Shown: piece after piece, positions 15,526-22,166 of the stretch
Position numbering within the stretch: the stretch's first letter is position 1
Layout of the letters: each line of letters begins with the position of its first letter
Assembly (NCBI GenBank): GCA_903874255.1
Contig: CAIQRN010000019.1
Span: 1 to 45,660 of the forward strand
Direction: 5' to 3'
Length of the DNA: 45,660 nt
From: an uncultured Actinomycetes bacterium
GTDB lineage: Bacteria; Actinomycetota; Actinomycetes; Nanopelagicales; Nanopelagicaceae
Notes under the pieces: model-generated
The model's database searches: none
What the model saw: the letters and a program-made list of their open reading frames with translations, nothing else
What the model was told of the DNA's origin: nothing
Position numbers and translations under genes: made by a program

Positions 15526-16962
15526 ATGAAGGGCAAAATTGCTCTCACCGTATTAACTTTGCTTGCAACATTAATCAGCAGCCCGCAAGCATTTTCTACA
15601 AATAAAGCAACAGTAAAAAAAGCAACGATAACAATTAAAAAAGCTGGAAGATCGCCAACATCAATTCCAAACACAATTCTTAGTGGCAATAGCGTGCCCG
15701 CAAAAACCATTGGTATTGATGGAGATTTTTACATCGACATTAAGAATGCAAATCTTTACGGACCAAAAACAAAAGGCATTTGGAAACTTGCAACATCACT
15801 TCGCGTTCCTGCACTGCCTGCAATTCCCGGAACGGACGGTGTTAAAGGAAATACAGGAGAGCAAGGTGTTGCAGGAGCAAAAGGTGAAGTTGGAGTTGCC
15901 GGCGCAAAAGGTGAAATTGGCGCAACAGGTTCTGCGGGAACAAATGGAATTAACGGAGTTACGGGAGCGACCGGAAGTTCTGGTGCTACTGGTGCTACTG
16001 GAGCAAAAGGAGATACAGGCAATGTTGGAACTACAGGCGCAAGAGGCGAAGTTGGAACTACAGGTGCAAAAGGTGACATCGGTGCAACTGGTGGTATTGG
16101 AAACAGTGGTGCCAGAGGAGAAACCGGATTAATTGGTTCAACCGGATCTGTTGGTTTAACAGGTGCAATTGGAACGGCAGGAACAAATGGATCTAATGGC
16201 GCTGTCGGTGCAACTGGTGCAACTGGTGCAACTGGTGCGACAGGTCCAACTGGGTCTACTGGTGCAACTGGTGCGAGTGGCGCAACAGGTCCAACAGGAT
16301 TAACTGGAAGCAATGGTGCAACAGGAAATGTTGGAACAAATGGAACGAATGGATCTAATGGCTCCGACGGAATTCAAGGAGTTAAAGGCGACACAGGAAA
16401 CACCGGAGCAACAGGAAGTAAAGGCGACACAGGAAACACTGGTGGAGTAGGTGCTGATGGCTCAAACGGAATTCAAGGAGTTAAAGGCGATACAGGAAAT
16501 ACTGGTGGAGTAGGTGCTGATGGTGCGCAAGGCAGCGCAGGAATCTCAAACTCAACGTTTATAGAAATTGGGCAAACATTTGTCTCTACTGCAGTTGCTG
16601 GAGGGGTGACAAGTTGGATGCCTGTTGCTTCGCTGACTTCTCCCGGGTCCTATACATTCGAAATAATTTATGATGGCATTTTTTCAGTAGACACTTTTGA
16701 AACAAAAATTCGATTAGGGCTCACGCTTGGCTCGACCAACAGCACGACAACGTTTGCATATCGAGTCTTTACATCAGATTCAGTCGCTTATCTTGATTCA
16801 AGCGGTGGTCGGCATTATCAATTCATTGCTATCGGGGTAATTGTTACGAATACAACAAATGTTTTGCGACTCAAAATAACTGATCAATTGGGCTCGACGG
16901 GTGGCGTCGAAATATCTTTCACCGGAAATGCCCTAATTAATAAAGTGGGGTCAATAGGCTGA
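15526..16962 (+). CDS. Secreted collagen-like (Gly-X-Y) repeat protein
   Basis: This protein of 478 aa has a signal peptide (about 1-24) and an N-terminal module with [20 protein letters not shown] (63-82), a segment often found just before bacterial collagen repeats. An uninterrupted collagen domain of 80 Gly-X-Y triplets follows (residues 102-341), rich in GAT, GNT, GDT and GAK triplets. The C-terminal domain is beta-rich and about 137 aa long, probably for trimerisation or attachment. No LPXTG or transmembrane anchor is seen, so it is released or non-covalently bound. Possible roles are adhesion, particle attachment or a phage-receptor surface. Thr and Ala dominate the Y position, suggesting stability without hydroxyproline. 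Confidence 0.9.
   Translation: MKGKIALTVLTLLATLISSPQAFSTNKATVKKATITIKKAGRSPTSIPNTILSGNSVPAKTIGIDGDFYIDIKNANLYGPKTKGIWKLATSLRVPALPAIPGTDGVKGNTGEQGVAGAKGEVGVAGAKGEIGATGSAGTNGINGVTGATGSSGATGATGAKGDTGNVGTTGARGEVGTTGAKGDIGATGGIGNSGARGETGLIGSTGSVGLTGAIGTAGTNGSNGAVGATGATGATGATGPTGSTGATGASGATGPTGLTGSNGATGNVGTNGTNGSNGSDGIQGVKGDTGNTGATGSKGDTGNTGGVGADGSNGIQGVKGDTGNTGGVGADGAQGSAGISNSTFIEIGQTFVSTAVAGGVTSWMPVASLTSPGSYTFEIIYDGIFSVDTFETKIRLGLTLGSTNSTTTFAYRVFTSDSVAYLDSSGGRHYQFIAIGVIVTNTTNVLRLKITDQLGSTGGVEISFTGNALINKVGSIG
15829..16548 (+). repeat. Collagen-coding triplet repeat region
   Basis: A 9-bp periodic region encodes 80 consecutive Gly-X-Y triplets. It includes a near-perfect run of GGTGCAACT units around 16207-16240. 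Two larger duplicated blocks around 16370 and 16468 both encode [13 protein letters not shown]. Such repeats expand or contract by slippage, so length may vary among strains. Confidence 0.88.
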
Positions 16963-16971
16963 AAACTATGG

Positions 16972-17042
16972 AGCGGGTGACCGGGATCGAACCGGCATGG
17001 CCAGCTTGGAAGGCTGGGGCTCTACCATTGAGCTACACCCGC
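16972..17042 (-). tRNA. tRNA-Gly (anticodon TCC), intact copy rebuilt at the element junction
   Basis: Minus-strand cloverleaf with acceptor GCGGGTG/CACCCGC and discriminator T. Anticodon stem CCAGC/GCTGG surrounds CTTCCAA, giving TCC. No CCA is encoded. Everything from the anticodon loop to the 5' end lies in a 38-bp segment repeated at 22129-22166. Its 5' half and all upstream DNA therefore come from the integrated element. Confidence 0.95.
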
Positions 17043-17043
17043 A
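17006..17043. repeat. att core, left copy (part of the intact tRNA-Gly)
   Basis: 38 bp from TTGGAAGG to CACCCGCA, identical to 22129-22166. It covers the anticodon loop through the 5' end of tRNA-Gly plus one base. The 7-bp anticodon-loop sequence TTGGAAG is flanked in the host by the inverted stem CCAGC/GCTGG, the likely integrase core sites. Confidence 0.93.
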
Positions 17044-17074
17044 AATCGAATTTGCCCTGCGTAGATGAGCGTAA

Positions 17075-17117
17075 ATCCGTGCAAATCATAGGTTTTGAGG
17101 CTATGACCTGCACGGAT
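17075..17117. repeat. Large imperfect inverted repeat at the left end of the element
   Basis: Two 17-nt arms (17075-17091 and 17101-17117) pair with 2 mismatches around the 9-nt loop GTTTTGAGG. It lies between the end of the DUF3987 operon and tRNA-Gly, both read leftwards. It could terminate the operon, although no clear T-run follows, or be a protein-binding site. Its left arm contains GTAAATCCGT...AAATCAT, also found upstream of the Xis-like gene. Confidence 0.6.
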
Positions 17118-17162
17118 AATACACCGTTCATCACCGTAGAAATCCACTCGATGCCATCAGAT

Positions 17163-17220
17163 TAGGCACGAATTAGGCACGAAATTAATCGGCTCGATCT
17201 CAGGATTTTGTAGGCACGAA
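17163..17220 (+). repeat. Three TAGGCACGAA direct repeats, candidate integrase arm sites (left)
   Basis: Copies lie at 17163-17172, 17174-17183 and 17211-17220. The first two are 11 bp apart, about one helical turn. The same pair with the same spacing is present near the right end. This fits arm-type sites for the N-terminal domain of a tyrosine integrase. Confidence 0.65.
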
Positions 17221-17230
17221 ATCAAGCTGC

Positions 17231-18715
17231 TCACCATCGCAAGGATAAGAGATCAGCTCTGGGGTAGATGCGATCATCCTCTAGCTCAATCCAGAATCCT
17301 TGATCCAGAGTTTTCAGAGCATCCTCTATCGCTTGCATCTTGCCCTCTTTTGCCCATGCCTGTTGCTTGATTGATTGCTGCAACCCGCCATCTCCGCGAA
17401 TTGAAAATGAAATCTGCGAATTCACATCCCGAACATCCCGAATCGCTGGAATTCTCTCAGCCATCCAATCGAGAATCCGCTGCTCTGGCATCCTCTCGAT
17501 TTTTAGATGATCCGCGCATTTGCGATGGGCAAGCAAGAAATCTGCCAAGCAAATCGTTTTCTCTAAGCAATCATCATCGATTTGGGTTGCTGATGGATTA
17601 TCTGAGAGAGTAAAGAGTGCAGCTAGCGTGATGAGATTGCCAGCTAGTCGCTGACCAAATCCATCGCGTTGATTTTCTGGGTTACGCAATCGGGATTCCC
17701 AATCATCTCGAAATCTCTGAAATAGGACTCGCCCCGTATTGGTGAGATCAAGAATCCGATTCTCATTGATAGCAAGAATTGATTGCAATACTCGATTCCA
17801 ATCACCCATCAGATCAGGATCAATCGGGTATTTCTCATGCGCTCGCGTATCTCGAAATCCGACATTTGATTTGGCTACCAGAGTGATGAATCGCCCCGTC
17901 ACGCCTCGATTGCTTGCGCTCTTGTCTGCGTGTAGCTGTAACCAGACATCAGGCTGCACCGATGTGCAAATTGCCAGAAATGGATCATTGACTACACCAT
18001 CACCGCGCCCAATTCGATGAGACTTAATCTGATCGCCTGTCGTAGCTTTTAACACCGTGCCCCAGCGGGCATTTGATCCGTAGCTCTTGCCAGACATTTG
18101 ATCGAAAAAATCTCCCTCAGCATCTAACATCCCCAAATGTTTTGCAGATTGCATTTTCTCAGTAAGTGAATCGGGGGTTATGTCACCGCCTACCAGCAAC
18201 ATCGGCAGCTCATCAGGTTTTGATTCTCTGACTAGCTCTATCGCCTCGATGAGATCGGCTTGCGTTGCTGGGGTTGATTTGGATGTTTTTTTCATGCTCG
18301 ACATTGAATCCTTGATTGCTTTTAATCGTGCAAGAGCAATCTCATGCTGTTGCTGTTGCAAATCAATGTGAGCTCTAGCCTCACGCTGCATCTCAATTTC
18401 ATAATCAATCAAGGGTTGGCGCAATAGATTCATCACTTGAGATTTGCCCTCAGCCGTTGGCGCGATGTTGCAGATATAGATCGATGAGTGCTCGAGCCAA
18501 TCCGATGAAATGCGAGCGCGAATCTTGCCACGCGTTGCCGTAGCGATACATCCCAGAGCTGTACCCATAGGGATAACGGGATCAATCTGGAATTGATTAG
18601 ATAGGGATTGCACCATGTCACGCAAGAGAGTGGGCAAGAGATCAAGATCAAGCTCTGGATGTTGCGCATACTCGGTGCGAATTGGTCGGGGTGCTGGTAA
18701 TGATTTATCAATCAC
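17231..18715 (-). CDS. DUF3987 P-loop protein, probable element replication ATPase/primase-helicase-like
   Basis: This 494-aa protein matches the DUF3987 pattern: an N-terminal LDLLPTLLRDMVQSLSNQ segment, then a hydrophobic strand and Walker A APTAEGKS at 85-92. A Walker B-like LPMLLVGGD follows, and the C-terminal region is helical. Such proteins are common on phages, plasmids and satellites and are thought to act in replication; biochemical function is poorly defined. The GTG start overlaps the upstream gene stop in GTGA. It is the last gene of the element operon, so its transcript would run on toward tRNA-Gly. Confidence 0.83.
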   Translation of the reverse strand: MIDKSLPAPRPIRTEYAQHPELDLDLLPTLLRDMVQSLSNQFQIDPVIPMGTALGCIATATRGKIRARISSDWLEHSSIYICNIAPTAEGKSQVMNLLRQPLIDYEIEMQREARAHIDLQQQQHEIALARLKAIKDSMSSMKKTSKSTPATQADLIEAIELVRESKPDELPMLLVGGDITPDSLTEKMQSAKHLGMLDAEGDFFDQMSGKSYGSNARWGTVLKATTGDQIKSHRIGRGDGVVNDPFLAICTSVQPDVWLQLHADKSASNRGVTGRFITLVAKSNVGFRDTRAHEKYPIDPDLMGDWNRVLQSILAINENRILDLTNTGRVLFQRFRDDWESRLRNPENQRDGFGQRLAGNLITLAALFTLSDNPSATQIDDDCLEKTICLADFLLAHRKCADHLKIERMPEQRILDWMAERIPAIRDVRDVNSQISFSIRGDGGLQQSIKQQAWAKEGKMQAIEDALKTLDQGFWIELEDDRIYPRADLLSLRW

Positions 18716-19044
18716 GCTGCATCACCGCCCATCAGATTTGCAATTAATTTTCTGCGGTTAAATTCGGCAGCTCTTAATTGATCCTCTAGTGACCAGATGG
18801 ATTTCAATCCGTGCGCTCGCAAATGTGTATCAGCTTTCAATTTTGATTCGTACCAACCAGCATCATGCAGATAATCATTTTCCCAAATGTCGCGTTCGGT
18901 GATGATTGGCGATGACTTGCCGAATATGAATTCTTGATTCGGTTTTAGTCGGTTGATGGCTGTAATATTGTCAGTAATTGATTCGCCATCAGGATAATTG
19001 ATTTGCCCCGTGCCTAGCGTGCGGGGCTTTTCATTTGTGATCAT
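18712..19044 (-). CDS. Hypothetical protein of the element
   Basis: I do not recognise this 110-aa protein. It is soluble and charged, with a Trp-rich middle (DIWENDYLHDAGWYES at about 52-67) and a C-terminal helix (LEDQLRAAEFNRRKLIANLMG). It is translationally coupled on both sides: ATGA with the Xis-like gene and GTGA with the DUF3987 gene. That placement suggests a partner of replication or excision, such as a loader, or a regulator; this is inference. Confidence 0.72.
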   Translation of the reverse strand: MITNEKPRTLGTGQINYPDGESITDNITAINRLKPNQEFIFGKSSPIITERDIWENDYLHDAGWYESKLKADTHLRAHGLKSIWSLEDQLRAAEFNRRKLIANLMGGDAA

Positions 19045-19244
19045 TTATTTACACCCACAATTCGATTGCGTTGGATGTAGGCATCTAAATCAGTAATGAG
19101 AAACATCGTGTGCTTGCCCATTTTTACAGCTGGGATTCCATGAGCTCGATAGCGTTGCAACCATCGCTCGGATACATTGAGATGAATCGCTGCCTCTTTA
19201 GGTTTTAAGAGTGCAGATAAATGCTTTTCTTTTAATTCTTGCAT
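19041..19244 (-). CDS. Excisionase/AlpA-like helix-turn-helix DNA-binding protein
   Basis: This 67-aa protein matches the HTH_17/MerR-like excisionase fold: LLKPKEAAIHLNVSERWLQRYRAHGIPAVKMGKHTMFLITDLDAYI, split as helix-turn-helix (12-31), wing (32-46) and final helix. Such proteins act as Xis factors or activators of integrase-linked operons. It starts the xis-orf110-DUF3987 cluster. The upstream gap carries a motif repeated at the element's left end, consistent with binding at both places. Confidence 0.82.
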   Translation of the reverse strand: MQELKEKHLSALLKPKEAAIHLNVSERWLQRYRAHGIPAVKMGKHTMFLITDLDAYIQRNRIVGVNK

Positions 19245-19270
19245 GTGAATTTTGACAGCACGGGGCTGAT

Positions 19271-19287
19271 GTAAATCCGTAAATCAT
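19271..19287. promoter_or_regulatory. Candidate regulator/Xis-binding motif upstream of the Xis-like gene
   Basis: GTAAATCCGTAAATCAT matches the left-end sequence GTAAATCCGT (17071-17080) plus AAATCAT (17083-17089), differing only by a 2-bp insertion. It lies 27 bp upstream of the Xis-like start. A reverse-complement TTAGGCAC-like word lies close by (19310-19320). Function is inferred. Confidence 0.4.
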
Positions 19288-19327
19288 GCGCTGCGGGTTT
19301 TGCCCGTGTGCCTAATTTCCTATTCTG

Positions 19328-19807
19328 TTAGATAGAAATCGATTGCAGCGATGATCTTTCTTTCGCTGTCGTTGGCGCGTGCGCTGCAAGAATTGTTTTC
19401 AGCATAACTTTTATTTCGCTGGGTAATGATTGAGCCTCTACGGGGCTGCTATCGCCCTGAAATGTGTACTTGATTGGGATGTATAACTTGCGGGGCAGAT
19501 TAAGAGTGATGCGATCGATGATCCATGTACGCGCGCGCCTAATCGGATGAAATACACGATCCATCTTGAGAATTGAATTCACATAGAAATGAGATTTGAG
19601 CCGATCTCTAGCTGCGGATTCACTTGCTGCATCGCCTCGATAGATGATGATTGCCTCGGTGAATACAGGGTGCAATTCTTTCGCAGCTTGCAATCTCTCA
19701 ACCTCTGGCAAGGCTATGAGCTGTGTGAAAATCTGATTGGCATTTGATACAGCATTGAAACCCGTGCGTGAATACAGGGTTGCCAGATGCTTGCTTTTGT
19801 TCGCCAT
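19328..19807 (-). CDS. Hypothetical protein of the element
   Basis: I do not recognise this 159-aa protein. It has an Ala/Leu helical N-terminal half (LIALPEVERLQAAKELHPVF), a basic middle (DRVFHPIRRARTWIIDRITLNLPRKLYIPIKY) and a short C-terminal helix (PSEIKVMLKTILAAHAP). No membrane segment or signal peptide is seen. A TAATCT -10-like hexamer lies exactly 6 nt before the ATG, so it is probably leaderless and separately regulated, next to the gene-free region. Candidates are a replication accessory factor, a helper-phage modulator or a DNA-binding protein. Confidence 0.65.
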   Translation of the reverse strand: MANKSKHLATLYSRTGFNAVSNANQIFTQLIALPEVERLQAAKELHPVFTEAIIIYRGDAASESAARDRLKSHFYVNSILKMDRVFHPIRRARTWIIDRITLNLPRKLYIPIKYTFQGDSSPVEAQSLPSEIKVMLKTILAAHAPTTAKERSSLQSISI

Positions 19808-20185
19808 ATATCAAGATTAACCACCACCACCGACAAATTATTCCGAGCATCGGGATGTTAGGGATGCGATTCGATGATCCTCAAATGATGGATGGGGGTC
19901 TTTTTTGAGAGTACATCTAAACCCATGACATCCATTTCTTGTTATTTCCCTAGAAATCCCCACGATTGAATTGGGTTAATTCGTGCAGCTTTTGATTGAT
20001 TCTGGATGATCTCGATTGATCTGGGGGATTCTGGGCGTTTGTCGGGGATTTTGGGGAGGTACGAGACACGGATAGGGGCGGTTAATTCTGCACGGTTAAA
20101 AAACTCGCATTTCAGTACTCGATTGATGCCTCTCGGATTATCACGACACTAGCAATCAGAATCAGCGGGTTAACCCGCCAGCATC
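19808..20185. other. Gene-free region of the element, candidate replication origin
   Basis: This 378-bp stretch has no credible gene. It holds a TAATCT promoter hexamer (19814-19819, minus strand) and a G-rich tract with four runs of three or more G (20023-20056). A direct repeat GGGGATT(C/T)TGGG recurs at 20024 and 20044, 20 bp apart, and GATTGAT...CTGG words recur at 19994 and 20014. GGTTAATTC occurs twice (about 19974 and 20080). A perfect palindrome closes the region. The repeats look iteron-like, but an origin is only inferred. Confidence 0.4.
20165..20178. repeat. Perfect 14-bp palindrome GCGGGTTAACCCGC
   Basis: The palindrome lies 7 bp downstream of the HNH stop on the minus strand. 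With no central loop and no T-run it is more likely a dimeric protein-binding site than an intrinsic terminator. Confidence 0.5.
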
Positions 20186-20563
20186 TCATCCCTTAACAAA
20201 TTCCAGAGCCTCATCCAAGCTCTTAAATGCTGCGAGATATACCCGAGATGTCATTGATCCTAATTGCCTCTCTATGTATTCATCAGTAATGATCAACCCT
20301 GATTCATCGATCCTCATGTTTTGATTGCGTTGCTGGGCTGTTGGTCTCTTGCGTGAGAAATTACCAACACAATTTCTACTCTTTCGCCCGTGAGCAGGTC
20401 TCAGATTATCGAGCTCATCTCCACCGCCAAGAGAGACGGGCACGATGTGATCGATAGTGTCTGCACCCTCTTGATGACATAACCAACACTCATCACCGTA
20501 ATAATCAAACACTTGTTTTCTTAATTTCTGCAAGGTTGCGCCCCGCGTGCGTGTGTCTTTCAT
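20186..20563 (-). CDS. HNH endonuclease of the element
   Basis: This 125-aa protein has an HNH module at about 20-70: CWLC (C26, C29), DTIDHIVPVSLGGGDELDNLRPAHG with D38-H39, N53 and H58. It resembles small phage HNH proteins found beside terminase or integrase genes. A 55-aa C-terminal tail, with helix RVYLAAFKSLDEALEFV, is not recognised. Its start overlaps the integrase stop (TGATG), so it is translated with the integrase. It could act in element processing or packaging, in interference with a competing phage, or as a homing nuclease. Confidence 0.85.
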   Translation of the reverse strand: MKDTRTRGATLQKLRKQVFDYYGDECWLCHQEGADTIDHIVPVSLGGGDELDNLRPAHGRKSRNCVGNFSRKRPTAQQRNQNMRIDESGLIITDEYIERQLGSMTSRVYLAAFKSLDEALEFVKG

Positions 20564-21924
20564 CAGCTCACTCTCTTTTGATTGATTAGATTTAATGTTT
20601 TACTCACATCAGGATTCAAGGATTCTGCAACGATCTGATCGCGCTCGCTTGATCCATGTAGATACATTTGTGCAGCTTGCGCCGTTGATTGCCCTGCCCT
20701 GCGTTGCAAATCTTTAATGCTTGCACCGTTGGCGAGCGCAAGAGATTGCCCTGTATGGCGTAGATCGTGAAAATGTAGATGATCTAAATTGAGTCTGCGC
20801 TTGGCTGTAACAAACCACGATTTTCGCCCTTGATAAAGTGGCAACCCGTTGGATGTAGTAAAGATCAGAGCATCAGGATTGGGATCGGTAACAAACTTTT
20901 CTAGATGCTCATTGATCGCACCCATCAGATCATCAGGGATCGGCACGGTGCGCACGCTGGATTCTGTTTTCGGGGCAACAAACATTTGAGGATCGGTTGA
21001 GTATTTTGTGAGCTGATGTTCGATCTTGAGTGTTCGATGTAGTGGGTTGATGTGCTTGCGCTGTAATCCAAATAATTCACTCGATCTGATCGATGTAAAT
21101 GCTGCAAGGATCACCGAGAGTTTGTATCTCTCTGGCACTTCACTTGCGAGCGCAGCAAGCTGCTCAAGGGTTGCAATAGGGCGTTCAGGGTGTTTGGGCT
21201 GCCCTGCACCCTTAATTCGGCAAGGATTTTGCTCGATGATTTCATCCTCTAGAGCTACATTGAAAATGGCGTGTAGAAATGTGTACGCCTTAGCAAGCTG
21301 CACGATTCCAGAATTCTTTTCTCGATAGCTCTTAATAATTGGCGCACCTGATTTGATCCATTGATTGATGAGCTCTTGATCGATGCGCCCGTGTAACGCT
21401 GTAGGAATTCCCTCAGATCGCGCCCATGCTCGCGCTGGATGAGCTCTAGTTTTGATCTCTAATTGACCAGATACACATTGAGATTGGATCAGCTGATACC
21501 ACTTTCGCACATCGGCACGGGTGATCTCTGTAATCAACATTTCAGACAGACAGAATCCGTCTATTTGTCTAAATAAATAGTTTTTCGATAGATGCTCATA
21601 ATTGCGCACCGTTGCAGCTCTGAGAGGCTTATGGGTAAGCCGTGCCCCTGACGCTGGATCAAGATACATCTCAACCCGTTGGCGCAAGGTGTAGCTCTGG
21701 GATTTCTTTCGCGCTCGCTCTATTTCATAGGGGTTGATTCCCTTATCAAGATCAAGCTCTAATTGATTCAAGAATTTACGCGCTTGATCATAGGTTGCAA
21801 ATGTCATCGGCTTATCATCGAGAGTGCGAGCAGCTTGCTGTACCCCATCTAAGAAATACCGTGCCTGATACTTACCTGATGCGAGCTCGCGGATAGTGCC
21901 AAATTGTTTTCTGATCATAATCAT
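20563..21924 (-). CDS. int: Tyrosine site-specific integrase
   Basis: This 453-aa phage-type integrase has an N-terminal arm-binding region (about 1-75), a core-binding SAM-like domain (about 76-250) and a C-terminal catalytic domain. Catalytic residues visible: R280 (TSIRSSELFGL), K319 (APKTESSVRTVP), H386 and R389 (HFHDLRH) and nucleophile Y421 (AQMYLHGS). The usual GHSS histidine is glutamine here (AGQST, Q412). I chose the ATG at 21924; a longer reading from 22032 adds an unlikely Cys-rich leader. A TAATCT hexamer (21951-21956) is a candidate -10. Confidence 0.92.
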   Translation of the reverse strand: MIMIRKQFGTIRELASGKYQARYFLDGVQQAARTLDDKPMTFATYDQARKFLNQLELDLDKGINPYEIERARKKSQSYTLRQRVEMYLDPASGARLTHKPLRAATVRNYEHLSKNYLFRQIDGFCLSEMLITEITRADVRKWYQLIQSQCVSGQLEIKTRAHPARAWARSEGIPTALHGRIDQELINQWIKSGAPIIKSYREKNSGIVQLAKAYTFLHAIFNVALEDEIIEQNPCRIKGAGQPKHPERPIATLEQLAALASEVPERYKLSVILAAFTSIRSSELFGLQRKHINPLHRTLKIEHQLTKYSTDPQMFVAPKTESSVRTVPIPDDLMGAINEHLEKFVTDPNPDALIFTTSNGLPLYQGRKSWFVTAKRRLNLDHLHFHDLRHTGQSLALANGASIKDLQRRAGQSTAQAAQMYLHGSSERDQIVAESLNPDVSKTLNLINQKRVS

Positions 21925-22014
21925 TTCGCCATTTCGTTTGATGTATGTACAGATTAGATTTCTGCACGCACATTGATTGATTGCCATCAGGGATGTACGG
22001 GATGCGCACATTTG

Positions 22015-22035
22015 TAGGCACGAATTAGGCACGAA
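22015..22035 (+). repeat. Two TAGGCACGAA direct repeats, candidate integrase arm sites (right)
   Basis: Copies at 22015-22024 and 22026-22035, 11 bp apart, exactly mirror the left-end pair in sequence and spacing. They lie between the integrase start and the right att core. Confidence 0.65.
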
Positions 22036-22128
22036 ATTGATTTTTTACGATTTTGCGAGCGCATCACCGTAAGAAAATCGGTGCTGACCTGCGCATTTGA
22101 TGGGCGGGAATTTTCGATGTGTAGGCGG

Positions 22129-22166
22129 TTGGAAGGCTGGGGCTCTACCATTGAGCTACACCCGCA
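22129..22166 (-). repeat. att core, right copy: leftover 5' half of tRNA-Gly
   Basis: This is identical to 17006-17043 but lacks the tRNA 3' half; beyond the anticodon loop the sequence changes to element DNA. It is the original chromosomal 5' half, still joined to the host promoter region on its right, and is not a functional tRNA. Confidence 0.93.

Larger units (their letters stand above)
17006..22166. mobile_element. tRNA-Gly-integrated element of about 5.1 kb (Int, HNH, Xis-like, DUF3987)
   Basis: The element is bounded by identical 38-bp direct repeats of the tRNA-Gly 5' half; the excised circle would be 5,123 bp. It encodes, all on the minus strand, a tyrosine integrase, an HNH nuclease, an unknown 159-aa protein, an Xis/AlpA-like HTH protein, an unknown 110-aa protein and a DUF3987 P-loop protein. 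No capsid, portal, relaxase or antibiotic-resistance gene is seen. Arm-like repeats TAGGCACGAA occur at both ends. The layout suggests a replicating integrative plasmid or a phage satellite that borrows packaging from a helper; which one is not decidable here. Confidence 0.9.

Noticed and set aside
16207-16300. Possible CRISPR-like short repeats
   Set aside because: The 9-bp units are tandem, in frame and code for Gly-X-Y triplets; there are no spacers or cas genes.
15756-16313. A long proline-rich reading frame on the minus strand
   Set aside because: It is the antisense shadow of the collagen repeat (GGN/GCN triplets read backwards as Pro/Val/Ala) and has no start signal.
19310-19320. A sixth arm-type TAGGCACGAA copy (reverse strand)
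   Set aside because: Only the TTAGGCAC part matches; too short to count as a real copy, though noted near the Xis-like promoter.
21925-22032. Longer integrase start at 22032
   Set aside because: The extra 36 residues are Cys-rich and unlike integrase N-termini, and the extension would overlap the arm-site repeats. The ATG at 21924 fits better.
22129-22166. A second tRNA-Gly gene
   Set aside because: Only the 5' half is present; beyond the anticodon loop the sequence cannot form the 3' half, so it is an att remnant.
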